Shown one piece after another: positions 44,486 to 53,890 of a stretch of 64,000 bases of DNA. How positions within the stretch are numbered: position 1 is the first letter of the stretch; every line of letters begins with the position of its first letter. Origin of the DNA: JBAVVD01 sp049697115 (GTDB lineage: Bacteria; Acidobacteriota; Aminicenantia; Aminicenantales; UBA4085). The position numbers and the translations under genes are program-made. Under the pieces are notes generated by a model. The model had not been told where the DNA came from, did no database searches, and saw only the letters and a program-made list of their open reading frames with translations. The DNA lies in contig JBAVVD010000009.1 in the NCBI GenBank assembly GCA_049697115.1, positions 124,001 through 188,000 on the forward strand, in the 5' to 3' direction.

Positions 44486-44956
44486 GTGCCTCAAGTCAGT
44501 GTATGTCTCGTTTCGCTCTTTCTTTCTCTCTTCTCCGCTGTAACGCAAAATATCGAGCGGTGTTTTCTCCAGAATAATTCGCAGGATTTCTCTCACCTTC
44601 TGTCTCGCCAGAATTCCATTCCTATCTCCCTTCCTGAACCCATCTCATTTTCTGACCAGATATCCTCTCAGCAGGCCTACTTTCTTTTCCAAAGGATCTT
44701 CCGGACGTTTAAGACATTTGAATTCTATCCCGAAGAAGCTCCCCCCCGATTTCCGGAAAAAGGAGTGTATATTTATAAAGCCCGCTGGTCTTTCATCCAT
44801 ACAAAAAATAATAACCAACATGTTTTCCAGATTTTCTTTTACATCAAGAGCGAACATTTTCCCGGAAAAAGAGCCGGGAAGGCCACGGTCCTCCCGGAAT
44901 CCCCTCCAATCATTAATTTCTGGAAAATTACGGAAATTAAGGCAGAGAAACTTTGA
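44486..44956 (+). CDS. Secreted hypothetical protein upstream of the NtrY-like kinase
   Basis: 156 residues. A probable GTG start gives a signal peptide (VSVCLVSLFLSLFSAVTQ) followed by a compact alpha/beta domain (SSQQAYFLFQRIFRTFKTFE, YIYKARWSFIH, HVFQIFFYIKSE). I do not recognise it. The TGA overlaps the ATG of the kinase gene by one base (TGATG), so the two are translationally coupled. It may be a periplasmic ligand-binding or inhibitory partner of the kinase; this is inference from context. Confidence 0.7.
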   Translation: MPQVSVCLVSLFLSLFSAVTQNIERCFLQNNSQDFSHLLSRQNSIPISLPEPISFSDQISSQQAYFLFQRIFRTFKTFEFYPEEAPPRFPEKGVYIYKARWSFIHTKNNNQHVFQIFFYIKSEHFPGKRAGKATVLPESPPIINFWKITEIKAEKL

Positions 44957-47900
44957 TGTCCAGTCAAATGGCTCTCCGAAACAACAAAATCCTGTATGCC
45001 GCTCTCCTCACCGCCCTGCTCTCGATCGTCCTTTTGGTCTCTTCCCTTCTTCTGCCGACTTTGATTTCCTCCCAGTATTACCAGAAAAGCCTGAAGAGGT
45101 TGAGAATCCAGGCGCATCTTATTAAAAATGAATTTCTCCAAGTCCAGGAAGATCTCCGGAAGAAACAGAAATATATGGCCGTTTCTCCACTCCCAAAGAC
45201 TCCCGGCCAAATTTTCGGCCTTTTTCAACACATCATCCAGACTCCCGATGTGGAAGGAGTGGCTCTCTATGACTCCGAAGGAACGCTTTCTCTCTGGCTT
45301 GGAAACGTCATAGATGTCGCTGATCTGCTCCATCAAAGCCAAGAGACTCCCCTCGTATTCGAACAAAAAAGTCCGCTCCTCATCCAAAACAAAGCCTCTT
45401 TCTACCTCGTTTCCGCACAAAAATTTCCCGGCGGCGCCTGGCTCGTCTTCTATCGGCTTCTGGCTTTCCGGCCACAACTGAAGTCTCCGTATCTGCAGAA
45501 CTACAGTTTTTTAAAATCGCGGCTTCGCAAAAACTGCGAAATCTCCTACTGGGATTACAGGGAAGATGTCTCAGGATTTGAGAAAATTTTCTCCCGACAC
45601 AAAGATGAATATATCGGCCAGCCGCGGCTCCAGAGAGAAGTCCAGTCGATCTTCTTTCCGCTCAGGAATGAGCAGAAGGAAATCATTGCCACCGTATCTC
45701 TTCAGTCGCCGTCTTTGAGCGGCTACATATCGTCTCAAAAGGAGAGTCCGCTTCTGGTTTTTTATCTTCTCCTTGGGACTTCTCTCATCTTTCTAATTAT
45801 TTTTCTCGCTCGGGAATTTTTTTCCGCCCGGGGACAGAAATTTCTTCCCGGCCTCTTTCTCCTCCTGGCCCTCATCGGTCTGCGGCTGATCTTCTTTCCA
45901 CTGGAGAACCTGGAAAAAATCCAGTCCCAGCGTGTTTTTTCTCCGGCTCTGGCCGGTTTCCTTTCCCTCTGGAATCTGACCCAATCTCCCGCCGACATCT
46001 TTCTCACAAGTTTAATTTTCTTTCTGATCATCGGCCTCCTGGCTTTCTCAGTTTTAAAGCGCCCCCCTCGGCTGAAAAAGAATCCTCCATATCTGTTTTC
46101 TTTGTTCTTCAGTCTTGTCTTTGCGGCCATCTCCGTCTACCTGCTTTTTATCTTTGAAAGGCTGGTCTCCCGCTTGATCTTCAACTCCAATGTCAATCTT
46201 CTCCGATTTTCTTTTCACCTCCCTTTTTTATCCCTTCATCTGAGCATCATCTTTTCCTTCTTAGGCGTTCTCCTTGTCATCTATATGGGAATGAAAATAA
46301 TCGCCCATTTCTCTCCCCGGCTCATTATTCCTTTCCTGACTTTTCTGGCCGGATTCAGCCTCTGTGTATTTTATCTGATGGAAGACGGAACGCTTCTGGA
46401 ATTCATCCTCCGGCTTGGAATTTTGGCATTCCTCTCACTGGCTGCATTTTTCTCCGGCATTCTCAAAAGAAAAGAATGTGTCTTCCTTTTTCTGGTTCTG
46501 ACGACCGTGTGGATTTATGGGCGGCTCCACGGCGACACAACGGAACGCATGCATTCCCTGATCCAGAGCTCGCTGCAAAGCACCGTCACATCCCAGGCTC
46601 ATTGGGCCAACTTTTTTTTAAAGGAATCATTTCCAGCCGTCGAAAAGCAGGGAATGCTTCTCTCGGCTTTTTTCCAGAATCTCGGAGCCACACCGGATTT
46701 CGCCCGGTTTCTCTGGGAAAAAACTCTTCTGGCTAAATTCAACTGGTATTCCAGTCTGGAAATCCTCAATTCGGAAGGGGAAATTCTCTCCCATTTTTCG
46801 TTGAACATTCCCAGACTATTCCTTCCCTTAATGAGCCTTCCTCGCAGTCTGAGCTGGAAAATCCTGCCTCTGACCGTGCCTTTTCTGGGAAAAGAAAAAG
46901 AACTGATCATTGGCTATAAAGATTGGCTGGAAGGTGAAACACATCTCGGGAGGACCATTTTCTATCTTTCCGTGGACTACGATATGCTCCCTTTTCTCTA
47001 CTCGGCCAATCCCTATTTCGAGCTTCTTCGAGTTCACTCCGTTCCCTCGCTCAATCAGTTTGACTTCGGTTTCGCCATTTTTAACGACAGGGGAAAATTT
47101 ATCTTCAACCCTCAAAAGATATCCACAGGTCTCTCCCCGGATATTCTCCAAAGATTTCCGTTTGCTTCCCAGCCCGTCTGGTCCACTTTTTCGGATAAAA
47201 GAAAAACCTATGAGGCTCTGTATTTTGGGCTCAACAACCGCATCTATGCCCTGTTCATGCCCCGGAAAAATTTCATCACCCACTCCATCGCTTTTCTGAA
47301 GTTATTCTTCTTCTATGTCTTTGTCCTGGCCGCTCCGAGCTCTCTCCTCTGGCTGACCTTCTCGCGGAAAAAATTCAAACACCTCTTCTGGTCATTTTCC
47401 AATCGCGTTTATATTTCTTTTATTGCTGTCGCCCTCATTCCTCTTTTTCTCTTTACATTTTTCACGCGCAACTTTTTCAGCCGGATATTCTCCCAGCAAT
47501 TCGTTGAGAAGGCCGAAATCCATGCCAACATGGCCCGGAGCGTCATGGATGACTTTTTCTTTTTTCAGGAAGAAGAAAAGACGGAAGTCATCACTCTCCC
47601 CGAGGACCTCGTGCTCTGGATCAGCACGACCATTTCCAATGACGTCAATCTGTTCCATGAGGGGAAGCTTGTTTCTTCCAGCCGGAGGGAATTCTTCGAT
47701 TCGGGACTCCTGCCCGAACTCCTGGATGGAGAAATCTATTATAAGATCCAGTATGAGAACACTCCCTTTTACGCCAAGACCAGGAAGATCGGCAATTTTT
47801 CCTTTCGCACCCTCACAATCCCCTATACCTCTTTCCGCTCTCCCCTGCTCATTTCCCTTCCCTTCCCGCTGGAACAACAAGAAATCTCCCAGGCGACGGC

Positions 47901-48834
47901 CGATCTGATTGAATTTCTTTTTTTTATTTCTATCTTTTTTATCGCCACTGTTCTGGCCCTGGCCCGCGGCATCGGAACCATGATCATCACTCCCATCCAG
48001 AAGCTTCTGGCCGGAACGAAAGAGGCCAGCCTGGGCAACCTCGAAATCGCCATTGACTATAAATCCAAAGATGAGATGAAAACTCTGATCAATGGTTTCA
48101 ACGCCATGATCAAAAATCTCAAAAAACACCAACAGGAACTGGCGGAAATGAGTAAAAAAGTGGCCTGGGCGGAGATGGCGCGCAAAGTGGCTCACGAGGT
48201 CAAAAATCCCCTCACTCCCATTCAGCTTTCGGCCGAACATATTTTGAGAGTGTATGAAGATAAAAAGGGCAACTTCGATCAGGCCCTCAAAGAATCAGTT
48301 TCCTACATCATCAGTGAAGTCGAAAACCTGAGGAAAATCGCCCAGGAATTCTTGGAAATATCCAAGGAAACCGTTTTGCAAAAGGAATTTTTTGATTTCA
48401 GAGGGCTGATTAAAGAAACGATTGATCCCTACAAAAAAATGCTGGCCGAACGCATCCAGTTTAAAGAATCCTATCAGGGAGAGGACTTCCGCTATGAGGG
48501 CGACCGGTCCAAAATCAAAATTGCTCTGAGAAACCTCCTCACCAATGCCATTGAATCCGTCCGAGGCAAAGGGGAAATCCGTATCCACCTTGCTCAGGCG
48601 AAATCGGAGCTGACCATCCGGCTGGAGGACACGGGTGTCGGGATCGAAACGGACATCATTGAAAGAATCTTTGAACCGTATTTCTCCACAAAAGATGTCG
48701 GCACGGGCCTGGGCCTTCCGATTGTCAAAAAAATCGTTGAAGACCATAAAGGGACAATCCGTATAGACAGCCGACCGAAAAAAGGCACATCGATCACCAT
48801 CCACCTTCCATTGATAAAAAATATAAAAAAGTAA
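44956..48834 (+). CDS. Large multi-helix sensor histidine kinase (NtrY-like)
   Basis: 1292 residues. The N-terminal half contains many hydrophobic helices around periplasmic loops, a second membrane block and extracytoplasmic region, then a HAMP-like linker (IGTMIITPIQKLLAGTKEAS), the H-box with H1080 (MARKVAHEVKNPLTPIQLS), the N-box (LRNLLTNAIESVRGKGEI), G1 (LEDTGVGI) and G2 (DVGTGLGLPIVKKIV). This is the NtrY-type kinase core. The gene is much longer than NtrY because of the extra membrane block. No response regulator follows, so the partner is encoded elsewhere. Start ATG at 44956 is chosen over TTG at 44953. Confidence 0.9.
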   Translation: MSSQMALRNNKILYAALLTALLSIVLLVSSLLLPTLISSQYYQKSLKRLRIQAHLIKNEFLQVQEDLRKKQKYMAVSPLPKTPGQIFGLFQHIIQTPDVEGVALYDSEGTLSLWLGNVIDVADLLHQSQETPLVFEQKSPLLIQNKASFYLVSAQKFPGGAWLVFYRLLAFRPQLKSPYLQNYSFLKSRLRKNCEISYWDYREDVSGFEKIFSRHKDEYIGQPRLQREVQSIFFPLRNEQKEIIATVSLQSPSLSGYISSQKESPLLVFYLLLGTSLIFLIIFLAREFFSARGQKFLPGLFLLLALIGLRLIFFPLENLEKIQSQRVFSPALAGFLSLWNLTQSPADIFLTSLIFFLIIGLLAFSVLKRPPRLKKNPPYLFSLFFSLVFAAISVYLLFIFERLVSRLIFNSNVNLLRFSFHLPFLSLHLSIIFSFLGVLLVIYMGMKIIAHFSPRLIIPFLTFLAGFSLCVFYLMEDGTLLEFILRLGILAFLSLAAFFSGILKRKECVFLFLVLTTVWIYGRLHGDTTERMHSLIQSSLQSTVTSQAHWANFFLKESFPAVEKQGMLLSAFFQNLGATPDFARFLWEKTLLAKFNWYSSLEILNSEGEILSHFSLNIPRLFLPLMSLPRSLSWKILPLTVPFLGKEKELIIGYKDWLEGETHLGRTIFYLSVDYDMLPFLYSANPYFELLRVHSVPSLNQFDFGFAIFNDRGKFIFNPQKISTGLSPDILQRFPFASQPVWSTFSDKRKTYEALYFGLNNRIYALFMPRKNFITHSIAFLKLFFFYVFVLAAPSSLLWLTFSRKKFKHLFWSFSNRVYISFIAVALIPLFLFTFFTRNFFSRIFSQQFVEKAEIHANMARSVMDDFFFFQEEEKTEVITLPEDLVLWISTTISNDVNLFHEGKLVSSSRREFFDSGLLPELLDGEIYYKIQYENTPFYAKTRKIGNFSFRTLTIPYTSFRSPLLISLPFPLEQQEISQATADLIEFLFFISIFFIATVLALARGIGTMIITPIQKLLAGTKEASLGNLEIAIDYKSKDEMKTLINGFNAMIKNLKKHQQELAEMSKKVAWAEMARKVAHEVKNPLTPIQLSAEHILRVYEDKKGNFDQALKESVSYIISEVENLRKIAQEFLEISKETVLQKEFFDFRGLIKETIDPYKKMLAERIQFKESYQGEDFRYEGDRSKIKIALRNLLTNAIESVRGKGEIRIHLAQAKSELTIRLEDTGVGIETDIIERIFEPYFSTKDVGTGLGLPIVKKIVEDHKGTIRIDSRPKKGTSITIHLPLIKNIKK

Positions 48835-48946
48835 AAAGCCGGCCGGTTTAAAAACAGTTCCCACTCAGAAACATTTTCCAATCCGTGATATTTGGGAGGC
48901 TAACTCTCCTCTAGAATTTTTTCAGGTTCTGTGGAAGAATAGGGTC

Positions 48947-49450
48947 ATGGCGAAAATTTTGGTGACTTACTTCAGTAAAACCGGTAACACGAAAATGGTC
49001 GCTGAGGCCATTTATGAGGCCCTGGCAGGACCAAAGGCCATCCTTCCTCTGGAAAATGTCCAGGAGATCGATTCTTACAACCTCATTTTTATCGGCTTCC
49101 CCGTCCATTCCCACAGCGTCCCCTACAAGGTCGAACGCTTTCTGAAAAATATTCCGGCGCCAAAAAAAATTGCCCTCTTTTCGACGCACGGATCGCTCTC
49201 CGGCCACAGGCTCTCCCGCGAAGCCCTCGAACATGCGGTAGTCCTCGCCTCCCGGGTGAAGGTTCTCGGCACATTCTCCTGCCGGGGAAAGATTTCTATC
49301 GAAGCCCAGAGTATTTTAAACAAGTCTCCTGAGCATCATGAATGGACGGAAATGGCCGCTTCTGCCGGAACGCATCCCACGGCCACGGACCTTGAGGAAG
49401 CCAAAGTCTTCGCCAGACAGGTCCTGAATTTAAGCATGCAAGGGCATTAG
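48947..49450 (+). CDS. Flavodoxin-family protein
   Basis: 167 residues. The flavodoxin phosphate-binding loop is clear (YFSKTGNTKMVA, residues about 8-19), followed by the second strand region FIGFPVHSHSVPYKVERFL. Such small flavodoxin-like proteins bind FMN and carry electrons in anaerobic pathways or act as oxidoreductases. The C-terminal part (SILNKSPEHHEWTEMAASAG) resembles the extended flavodoxin_5/BilS-like family. It stands alone between the kinase gene and the convergent methylmalonyl operon. Confidence 0.88.
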   Translation: MAKILVTYFSKTGNTKMVAEAIYEALAGPKAILPLENVQEIDSYNLIFIGFPVHSHSVPYKVERFLKNIPAPKKIALFSTHGSLSGHRLSREALEHAVVLASRVKVLGTFSCRGKISIEAQSILNKSPEHHEWTEMAASAGTHPTATDLEEAKVFARQVLNLSMQGH

Positions 49451-49481
49451 ATTTTCCACTTCACAGACATCCATCCTTCAG

Positions 49482-49892
49482 CTACTCCGCTTCCTGTTTG
49501 AGCTCCAGCAGAACGCCGTTCAGGCTTCTGGGATGAATGAAGGCAATCCGGCTTCCGCCGGCGCCTTTCTCCGGCTCTTCCTGCACAAACTGAAGACCTT
49601 TCTTCTTGAGAGCTTCCATGGCTTCTTGAATATCGTCCACAATCACACACACATGATGGATGCCTTCCCCCCGCTCATTCAGGAATTTGGCCACCGCCGC
49701 ATCTTCTGCCAACGGAGACACCAGCTCCACAGACGGGCCGTCTTCGAATTCCAGATGGATAAGCTTAACGTTCCGATCTTTGATCTTCTCGATTTTCCCG
49801 GCCCTCAGACCGAAAAGGCTCTCCCAGTCCGTCAGGCTTTTCTCGATATTTTTTACGGCGATCCCGATATGGTCAATTTTTTTGATTTTCAT
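49482..49892 (-). CDS. mce: Methylmalonyl-CoA epimerase
   Basis: 136 residues of the VOC superfamily, normal length. KKIDHIGIAVKNIEKSLTDW, the metal ligands in GEGIHHVCVIVDDI and the C-terminal LNGVLLELKQ glutamate match methylmalonyl-CoA epimerase. It interconverts (2R)- and (2S)-methylmalonyl-CoA in propionate and branched-chain amino-acid breakdown. It overlaps meaB by 20 bases and is the last gene of the acyl-CoA dehydrogenase-meaB-mce operon. The mutase is not encoded in this window. Confidence 0.93.
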   Translation of the reverse strand: MKIKKIDHIGIAVKNIEKSLTDWESLFGLRAGKIEKIKDRNVKLIHLEFEDGPSVELVSPLAEDAAVAKFLNERGEGIHHVCVIVDDIQEAMEALKKKGLQFVQEEPEKGAGGSRIAFIHPRSLNGVLLELKQEAE

Positions 49893-50844
49893 TCCCAGCT
49901 TTCTCTCCTTTGATCCTTTTCTTCAGTCTGTCGATCATCTCTTCAACGACCGTATAGGGATCTGTCTCGCGGCTGTAGATTCTTTCAACGAAACCATCAA
50001 ATTCTGCGTCTTTAATATTTTGAGCCAGAAGCCCGTATATCTTTTCCCTGGCGATGTCTTTAAGCATCCAGGAAATAAGACGTTTTCGCCTCGACGCCTG
50101 AAATTCGCTGTCCTTATGGGCGGCGAATTTCTGAATCTCTTCCATCAGGACATCCACGCCCGTTCCCTCTGTGGCCACGGTTTTCACCACAGGCGGAATC
50201 TCCTTGTCCTTCAGGCCAAGTTCGAGCATGGCCTTCAGCTGTCTTTCGATTTTCTCCGCGCCCGGAGAATCGGCCTTGTTAAGGATAAAAATATCGCCGA
50301 TTTCCATAATTCCTGCCTTAAAAATCTGAATGTCATCCCCTGCTCCCGGCGTCAGGACGACCAGGACGATATCGGCCAACTTGACCACTTCCACTTCATC
50401 CTGTCCCACGCCCACAGTCTCCACCAGGATGACGTTCTTTCCCGCGGCCTCAAAGATGGCGATGGCCTCTCCCGTGGCCTTGGCCAGTCCTCCGAGATGG
50501 CCGCGGGTAGCCATGCTTCGGATGAAAACACCGGCATCCACGCTGTGACGCATCATGCGAATCCGATCCCCCAGAATGGCCCCGCCGGTAAACGGGCTGG
50601 ACGGGTCGACGGCCACAATCCCGATGTTCTTCTTTTTTTTCCGGAGATGAACAATCATCTGGTCGACAAGCGTGCTCTTTCCGGAGCCGGGCGCTCCTGT
50701 GATCCCCAAAATGACGGACTCCCCCCGGTGGGGAAAAATGGCTTTCATCAGCTCCTGGGCGCCGGCGGCGGAATTTTCCACCAGAGATATGGCCCGCGCG
50801 ATGGCCCGTGGGTTCCCTTTCAGGACTTCTCTGGCAAGCTCCAT
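49873..50844 (-). CDS. meaB: Methylmalonyl-CoA mutase-associated GTPase MeaB
   Basis: 323 residues, family length. Walker A is GAPGSGKST (about residues 49-57), then VAVDPSSPFTGGAILGDRIR, VETVGVGQDEVEV and LNKADSPGA (the NKAD G4 motif). MeaB protects and loads adenosylcobalamin onto methylmalonyl-CoA mutase in the cytoplasm. It is eight bases downstream of the acyl-CoA dehydrogenase gene and overlaps the epimerase gene, so all three are one operon. It implies a B12-dependent mutase elsewhere in the genome. Confidence 0.94.
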   Translation of the reverse strand: MELAREVLKGNPRAIARAISLVENSAAGAQELMKAIFPHRGESVILGITGAPGSGKSTLVDQMIVHLRKKKKNIGIVAVDPSSPFTGGAILGDRIRMMRHSVDAGVFIRSMATRGHLGGLAKATGEAIAIFEAAGKNVILVETVGVGQDEVEVVKLADIVLVVLTPGAGDDIQIFKAGIMEIGDIFILNKADSPGAEKIERQLKAMLELGLKDKEIPPVVKTVATEGTGVDVLMEEIQKFAAHKDSEFQASRRKRLISWMLKDIAREKIYGLLAQNIKDAEFDGFVERIYSRETDPYTVVEEMIDRLKKRIKGEKAGNENQKN

Positions 50845-50851
50845 GGAAAAC

Positions 50852-51997
50852 TCAGTATTCAGTCAAGACTTTCTGGGCGATGATCCAGCGCTGAATTTCC
50901 GAGGTTCCCTCGCCGATCGTGGCCAGTTTCGAATCACGGTAAAACTTTTCCACAGGATAATCCTTGGTGAATCCATACCCGCCGTGAATTTGAACGGCCA
51001 TGGATGAGGCTTTGACGGCCAGCTCGCTGGCGAAGAGCTTGGCCATGGCCGACTCTTTGGGAATCTTCTTTCCCTGGTCTTCAAGAAATGCGGCTCGATA
51101 GGTCAGCAGCCGGGCCGCTTCAAGCTCCGTAAAACCATCGGCCAGCATCCATTGGATGGCCTGGAAATTGGCAATAGGCTGCTCGAATTGAACTCTTTCC
51201 TTGGCGTATTTCAGGCTGGCCTCTAAAGCACCGGCGGCAATCCCGAGAGCGAACGCGGCAATGCTCACTCTCCCACCGTCCAGAATGGCCATTGCGGCTT
51301 TGTAGCCTGTGCCTTCTTCTCCGAGCAGATTTTCCGCCGGCACCCGGACATCCTCGAAAATCAATTCCGCGGTATCCGCTGCCCGGATGCCGAGCTTGTC
51401 TTCTTTCTTTCCCGGCTGGAAACCTTTCATCCCTTTCTCCAAAATGAACGCCGAGATTCCATTCCGGCCCTTTTCGGGGTTTGTCACCGCCATGGCCACG
51501 GTGATTTCGGCCAGACTGCCGTTGGTGATAAAAAGCTTGGTGCCGTTGAGAATCCACTCATTCCCCTTTTTTTCAGCCTTCGTCTTGAGGGCGGCTGCAT
51601 CCGAGCCGGCACCGGGCTCCGTAAGTCCCCAGGCGCCCAGGGTTTGGCCTGAGGCCAGGCGCATCAGATATTTTTTCTTCTGCGCTTCGGTGCCGAAGAG
51701 ATTGATATGATTGGAACAGAGAGAATTATGTGCCGCCACGACCAGTCCCACAGAAGGATCGACCTTGGAAAGTTCTTCCAGAATGATCGTATAGTCAATG
51801 TAGGAATAACCCACTCCGCCATAATCCGGGGGGATGATGATGCCCAGCAGGCCCATCTCTCCCAGTTTTTTGGTCAGCGGCTCCGGCCACTTTCCCTTTT
51901 CATCATATTCCTTGATGAGCGGCTGAATCTCTTTCTGTGCAAACTCCTTGATGGACTCCTTCAATATTTTTTGATCATTCGTCAATAAAAAATCCAT
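50852..51997 (-). CDS. Acyl-CoA dehydrogenase
   Basis: 381 residues, typical length. FAD-binding and substrate motifs are present (GAWGLTEPGAGSDAAALKTK, WILNGTKLFITNGSLAE, and the C-terminal GEGTSEIQRWIIA carrying the usual catalytic glutamate). It oxidises acyl-CoA thioesters to enoyl-CoA and passes electrons to electron-transfer flavoprotein. Its neighbours, meaB and mce, suggest short- or branched-chain acyl-CoA use feeding methylmalonyl-CoA, but chain length cannot be decided. SD AAGGAG before the ATG. A promoter lies at 52058-52086. Confidence 0.95.
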   Translation of the reverse strand: MDFLLTNDQKILKESIKEFAQKEIQPLIKEYDEKGKWPEPLTKKLGEMGLLGIIIPPDYGGVGYSYIDYTIILEELSKVDPSVGLVVAAHNSLCSNHINLFGTEAQKKKYLMRLASGQTLGAWGLTEPGAGSDAAALKTKAEKKGNEWILNGTKLFITNGSLAEITVAMAVTNPEKGRNGISAFILEKGMKGFQPGKKEDKLGIRAADTAELIFEDVRVPAENLLGEEGTGYKAAMAILDGGRVSIAAFALGIAAGALEASLKYAKERVQFEQPIANFQAIQWMLADGFTELEAARLLTYRAAFLEDQGKKIPKESAMAKLFASELAVKASSMAVQIHGGYGFTKDYPVEKFYRDSKLATIGEGTSEIQRWIIAQKVLTEY

Positions 51998-52057
51998 TAT
52001 GGCTCCTTCATTTTTATATTTTTGCTGGGAATAATCGCATTGACTTATTCATATCCC

Positions 52058-52086
52058 ATCTTACTTTTTAGCCTTTCAAGAATCAA
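52058..52086 (-). promoter_or_regulatory. Promoter of the acyl-CoA dehydrogenase operon
   Basis: On the minus strand TTGATT (52086-52081), a 17-bp spacer and TAAGAT (52063-52058), about 60 bp before the ATG. Confidence 0.4.
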
Positions 52087-52204
52087 GAGGAATCCCAAAT
52101 TTGATAAATACAAAGAACGGCGACGATTATTTTTCATGATTAATACGAACGCAATAAATGACATGACAGAATATATGCGGTGCTGGGGCCGCCCTCTTCA
52201 GGTT

Positions 52205-53890
52205 TCAGACTTCGATCTGCGGCAGGCGATTTTCGGCGAATTTGAGGAGCAGGCTGAAGCTCAAGCCGGCCATAACGAGCAGGATGACGGTCAAGACGGC
52301 GATCTGGGCAGCACCAACGAGTCCCCAAAGTCTCAGGATTCGGGTTAGCAGAAACAGTCCGAAAATGATCCCCAAATCGGCGAAGAAAGCCAGGAGGACG
52401 TTGAGATTCTGCTTGATCGCCTTTTGCGGGTGGATCCAGGTCAGCAGGGGACGAGCCAGGTCGATCATCATCCCCACGGCCGTCATGACGACACCGGCCG
52501 ACGCAGCCAAGACAAGAGCGGCCAGCAGGAGCGAGGCCTTCATCTGAAAGACGAAGGCCAGCACAACCGTGGCGGCAGCCAGGCCGAGGACGACCACGGC
52601 ATAGGAGTGAAGGAATTTGCCCTTGGCCTGGTCGGTCGGCGAGACAGGGATTACCTTGGAGATCCAGAATTGGGCCCCCTCCCGGGAGTATGTGGAGGAG
52701 GCCGTCCCGTTCAGCCCGCCGCAGACGGCCATGAACAAGGCTGCAGCCAGGACGGCGATTGTCGGATTTCCGGATTGGACCAGGACCAGGAGACGGCCGA
52801 GGCCTTCCGGCTGATTCCCGGCCTTAGCCATGATGAGAAAGATGGCCGGGATGAGGACGACGGCCAGGACGCCGTTGAGGAGGAAAATCGGAGTCCGGTT
52901 CATGAGGCGCAACTCGCGGAGGAAGATGGCCCGCACCGGGCGGCGGCCTGAAGACACGCCGCTTTCTATCTGGTCGCGGCTGAGGATCCGCCTGGACGCG
53001 GACGTCTCGCTCAAGCCGATCAGCCCTTCATAGAATAGCTTCTTGGAGGCGAAGAGAAGGCCCAGGAATAGGGCCAACGAGATCCCGGCGAACCAGGCGG
53101 TATTGGCCAGACCGGAGGCGCTGAGACCATAAGCCAGGACCTTGGTCGCCCAGATGCTCGGCGGGAAGCTGGCGCCGACGCGCTGGACCAGGCCGTCGGG
53201 GCTGCTGAGAAGGCGGACAAGGACTTCCGGGTCGAGCTCTTCTGTCGTCGTTTTCCCGAACCAAAACTGAAATCCAAGGGCGGCCGCAATCAGAATTAGG
53301 CTGCCGACGATGATAAGGACGTCCTTTTTCCGGCCGAGGTTGATCATCCGCATCATCCCGAAGACGAGCAAACCCCCGATGGCCAGGGGGATGACGGGGA
53401 GGAGGAGATAAATGAGCGCGGCGCCCATCCAATAGACCGGTCCACTGCGGCTGAGGAAGCCGTACACGATCAGGATGGGCAGGATGAGGGGGGCAATCGT
53501 GAGGTACTCGTTGATCAGGATGACCGTGAACTTGGACAGCATGACCTGGGTCGGCGTCAGGGGAAGGGGAATCAGCAGCTCCAGATCGCGGGAGAAGTAG
53601 AACGCGGCGATGATGTAATACAGACCGAAGATAAGGATCAGGAACTGTCCGAAGAGAATTCCCAGTGTCAGGATGGACGCGGTCTGGCCGACGGGGACCA
53701 GGGAGTCATATAGAAACTCGATCAATTTGATGTAATAGATCATCGCCGGAACGAGGCCGACGACGCCGAGGAGAATGAGCGGCACCAGCCACCAATCACG
53801 CTTGTGACGGAGGAGGTATCCCGACCTCAACAGGGACCAGCCGAAATTCACCCGGAGTGCTGTCCGAACCAGGACGCACAACCGGCTCAT
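52205..53890 (-). CDS. ABC transporter permease (ABC-2/ABC_export-like)
   Basis: About 561 residues. The ATG at 53890 overlaps the stop of the ATPase gene (ATGA); the frame further upstream to 54394 is only the shadow of that ATPase. Many hydrophobic helices are visible (VPLILLGVVGLVPAMIYYI, ILTLGILFGQFLILIFGLYY, VYWMGAALIYLLLPVIPLAI, SLILIAAALGFQFWFG). The pattern fits large ABC exporter permeases, some linked to antimicrobial or ion export. The DNA of this pair looks GC-richer than its neighbours. The substrate is unknown. Confidence 0.85.
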   Translation of the reverse strand: MSRLCVLVRTALRVNFGWSLLRSGYLLRHKRDWWLVPLILLGVVGLVPAMIYYIKLIEFLYDSLVPVGQTASILTLGILFGQFLILIFGLYYIIAAFYFSRDLELLIPLPLTPTQVMLSKFTVILINEYLTIAPLILPILIVYGFLSRSGPVYWMGAALIYLLLPVIPLAIGGLLVFGMMRMINLGRKKDVLIIVGSLILIAAALGFQFWFGKTTTEELDPEVLVRLLSSPDGLVQRVGASFPPSIWATKVLAYGLSASGLANTAWFAGISLALFLGLLFASKKLFYEGLIGLSETSASRRILSRDQIESGVSSGRRPVRAIFLRELRLMNRTPIFLLNGVLAVVLIPAIFLIMAKAGNQPEGLGRLLVLVQSGNPTIAVLAAALFMAVCGGLNGTASSTYSREGAQFWISKVIPVSPTDQAKGKFLHSYAVVVLGLAAATVVLAFVFQMKASLLLAALVLAASAGVVMTAVGMMIDLARPLLTWIHPQKAIKQNLNVLLAFFADLGIIFGLFLLTRILRLWGLVGAAQIAVLTVILLVMAGLSFSLLLKFAENRLPQIEV

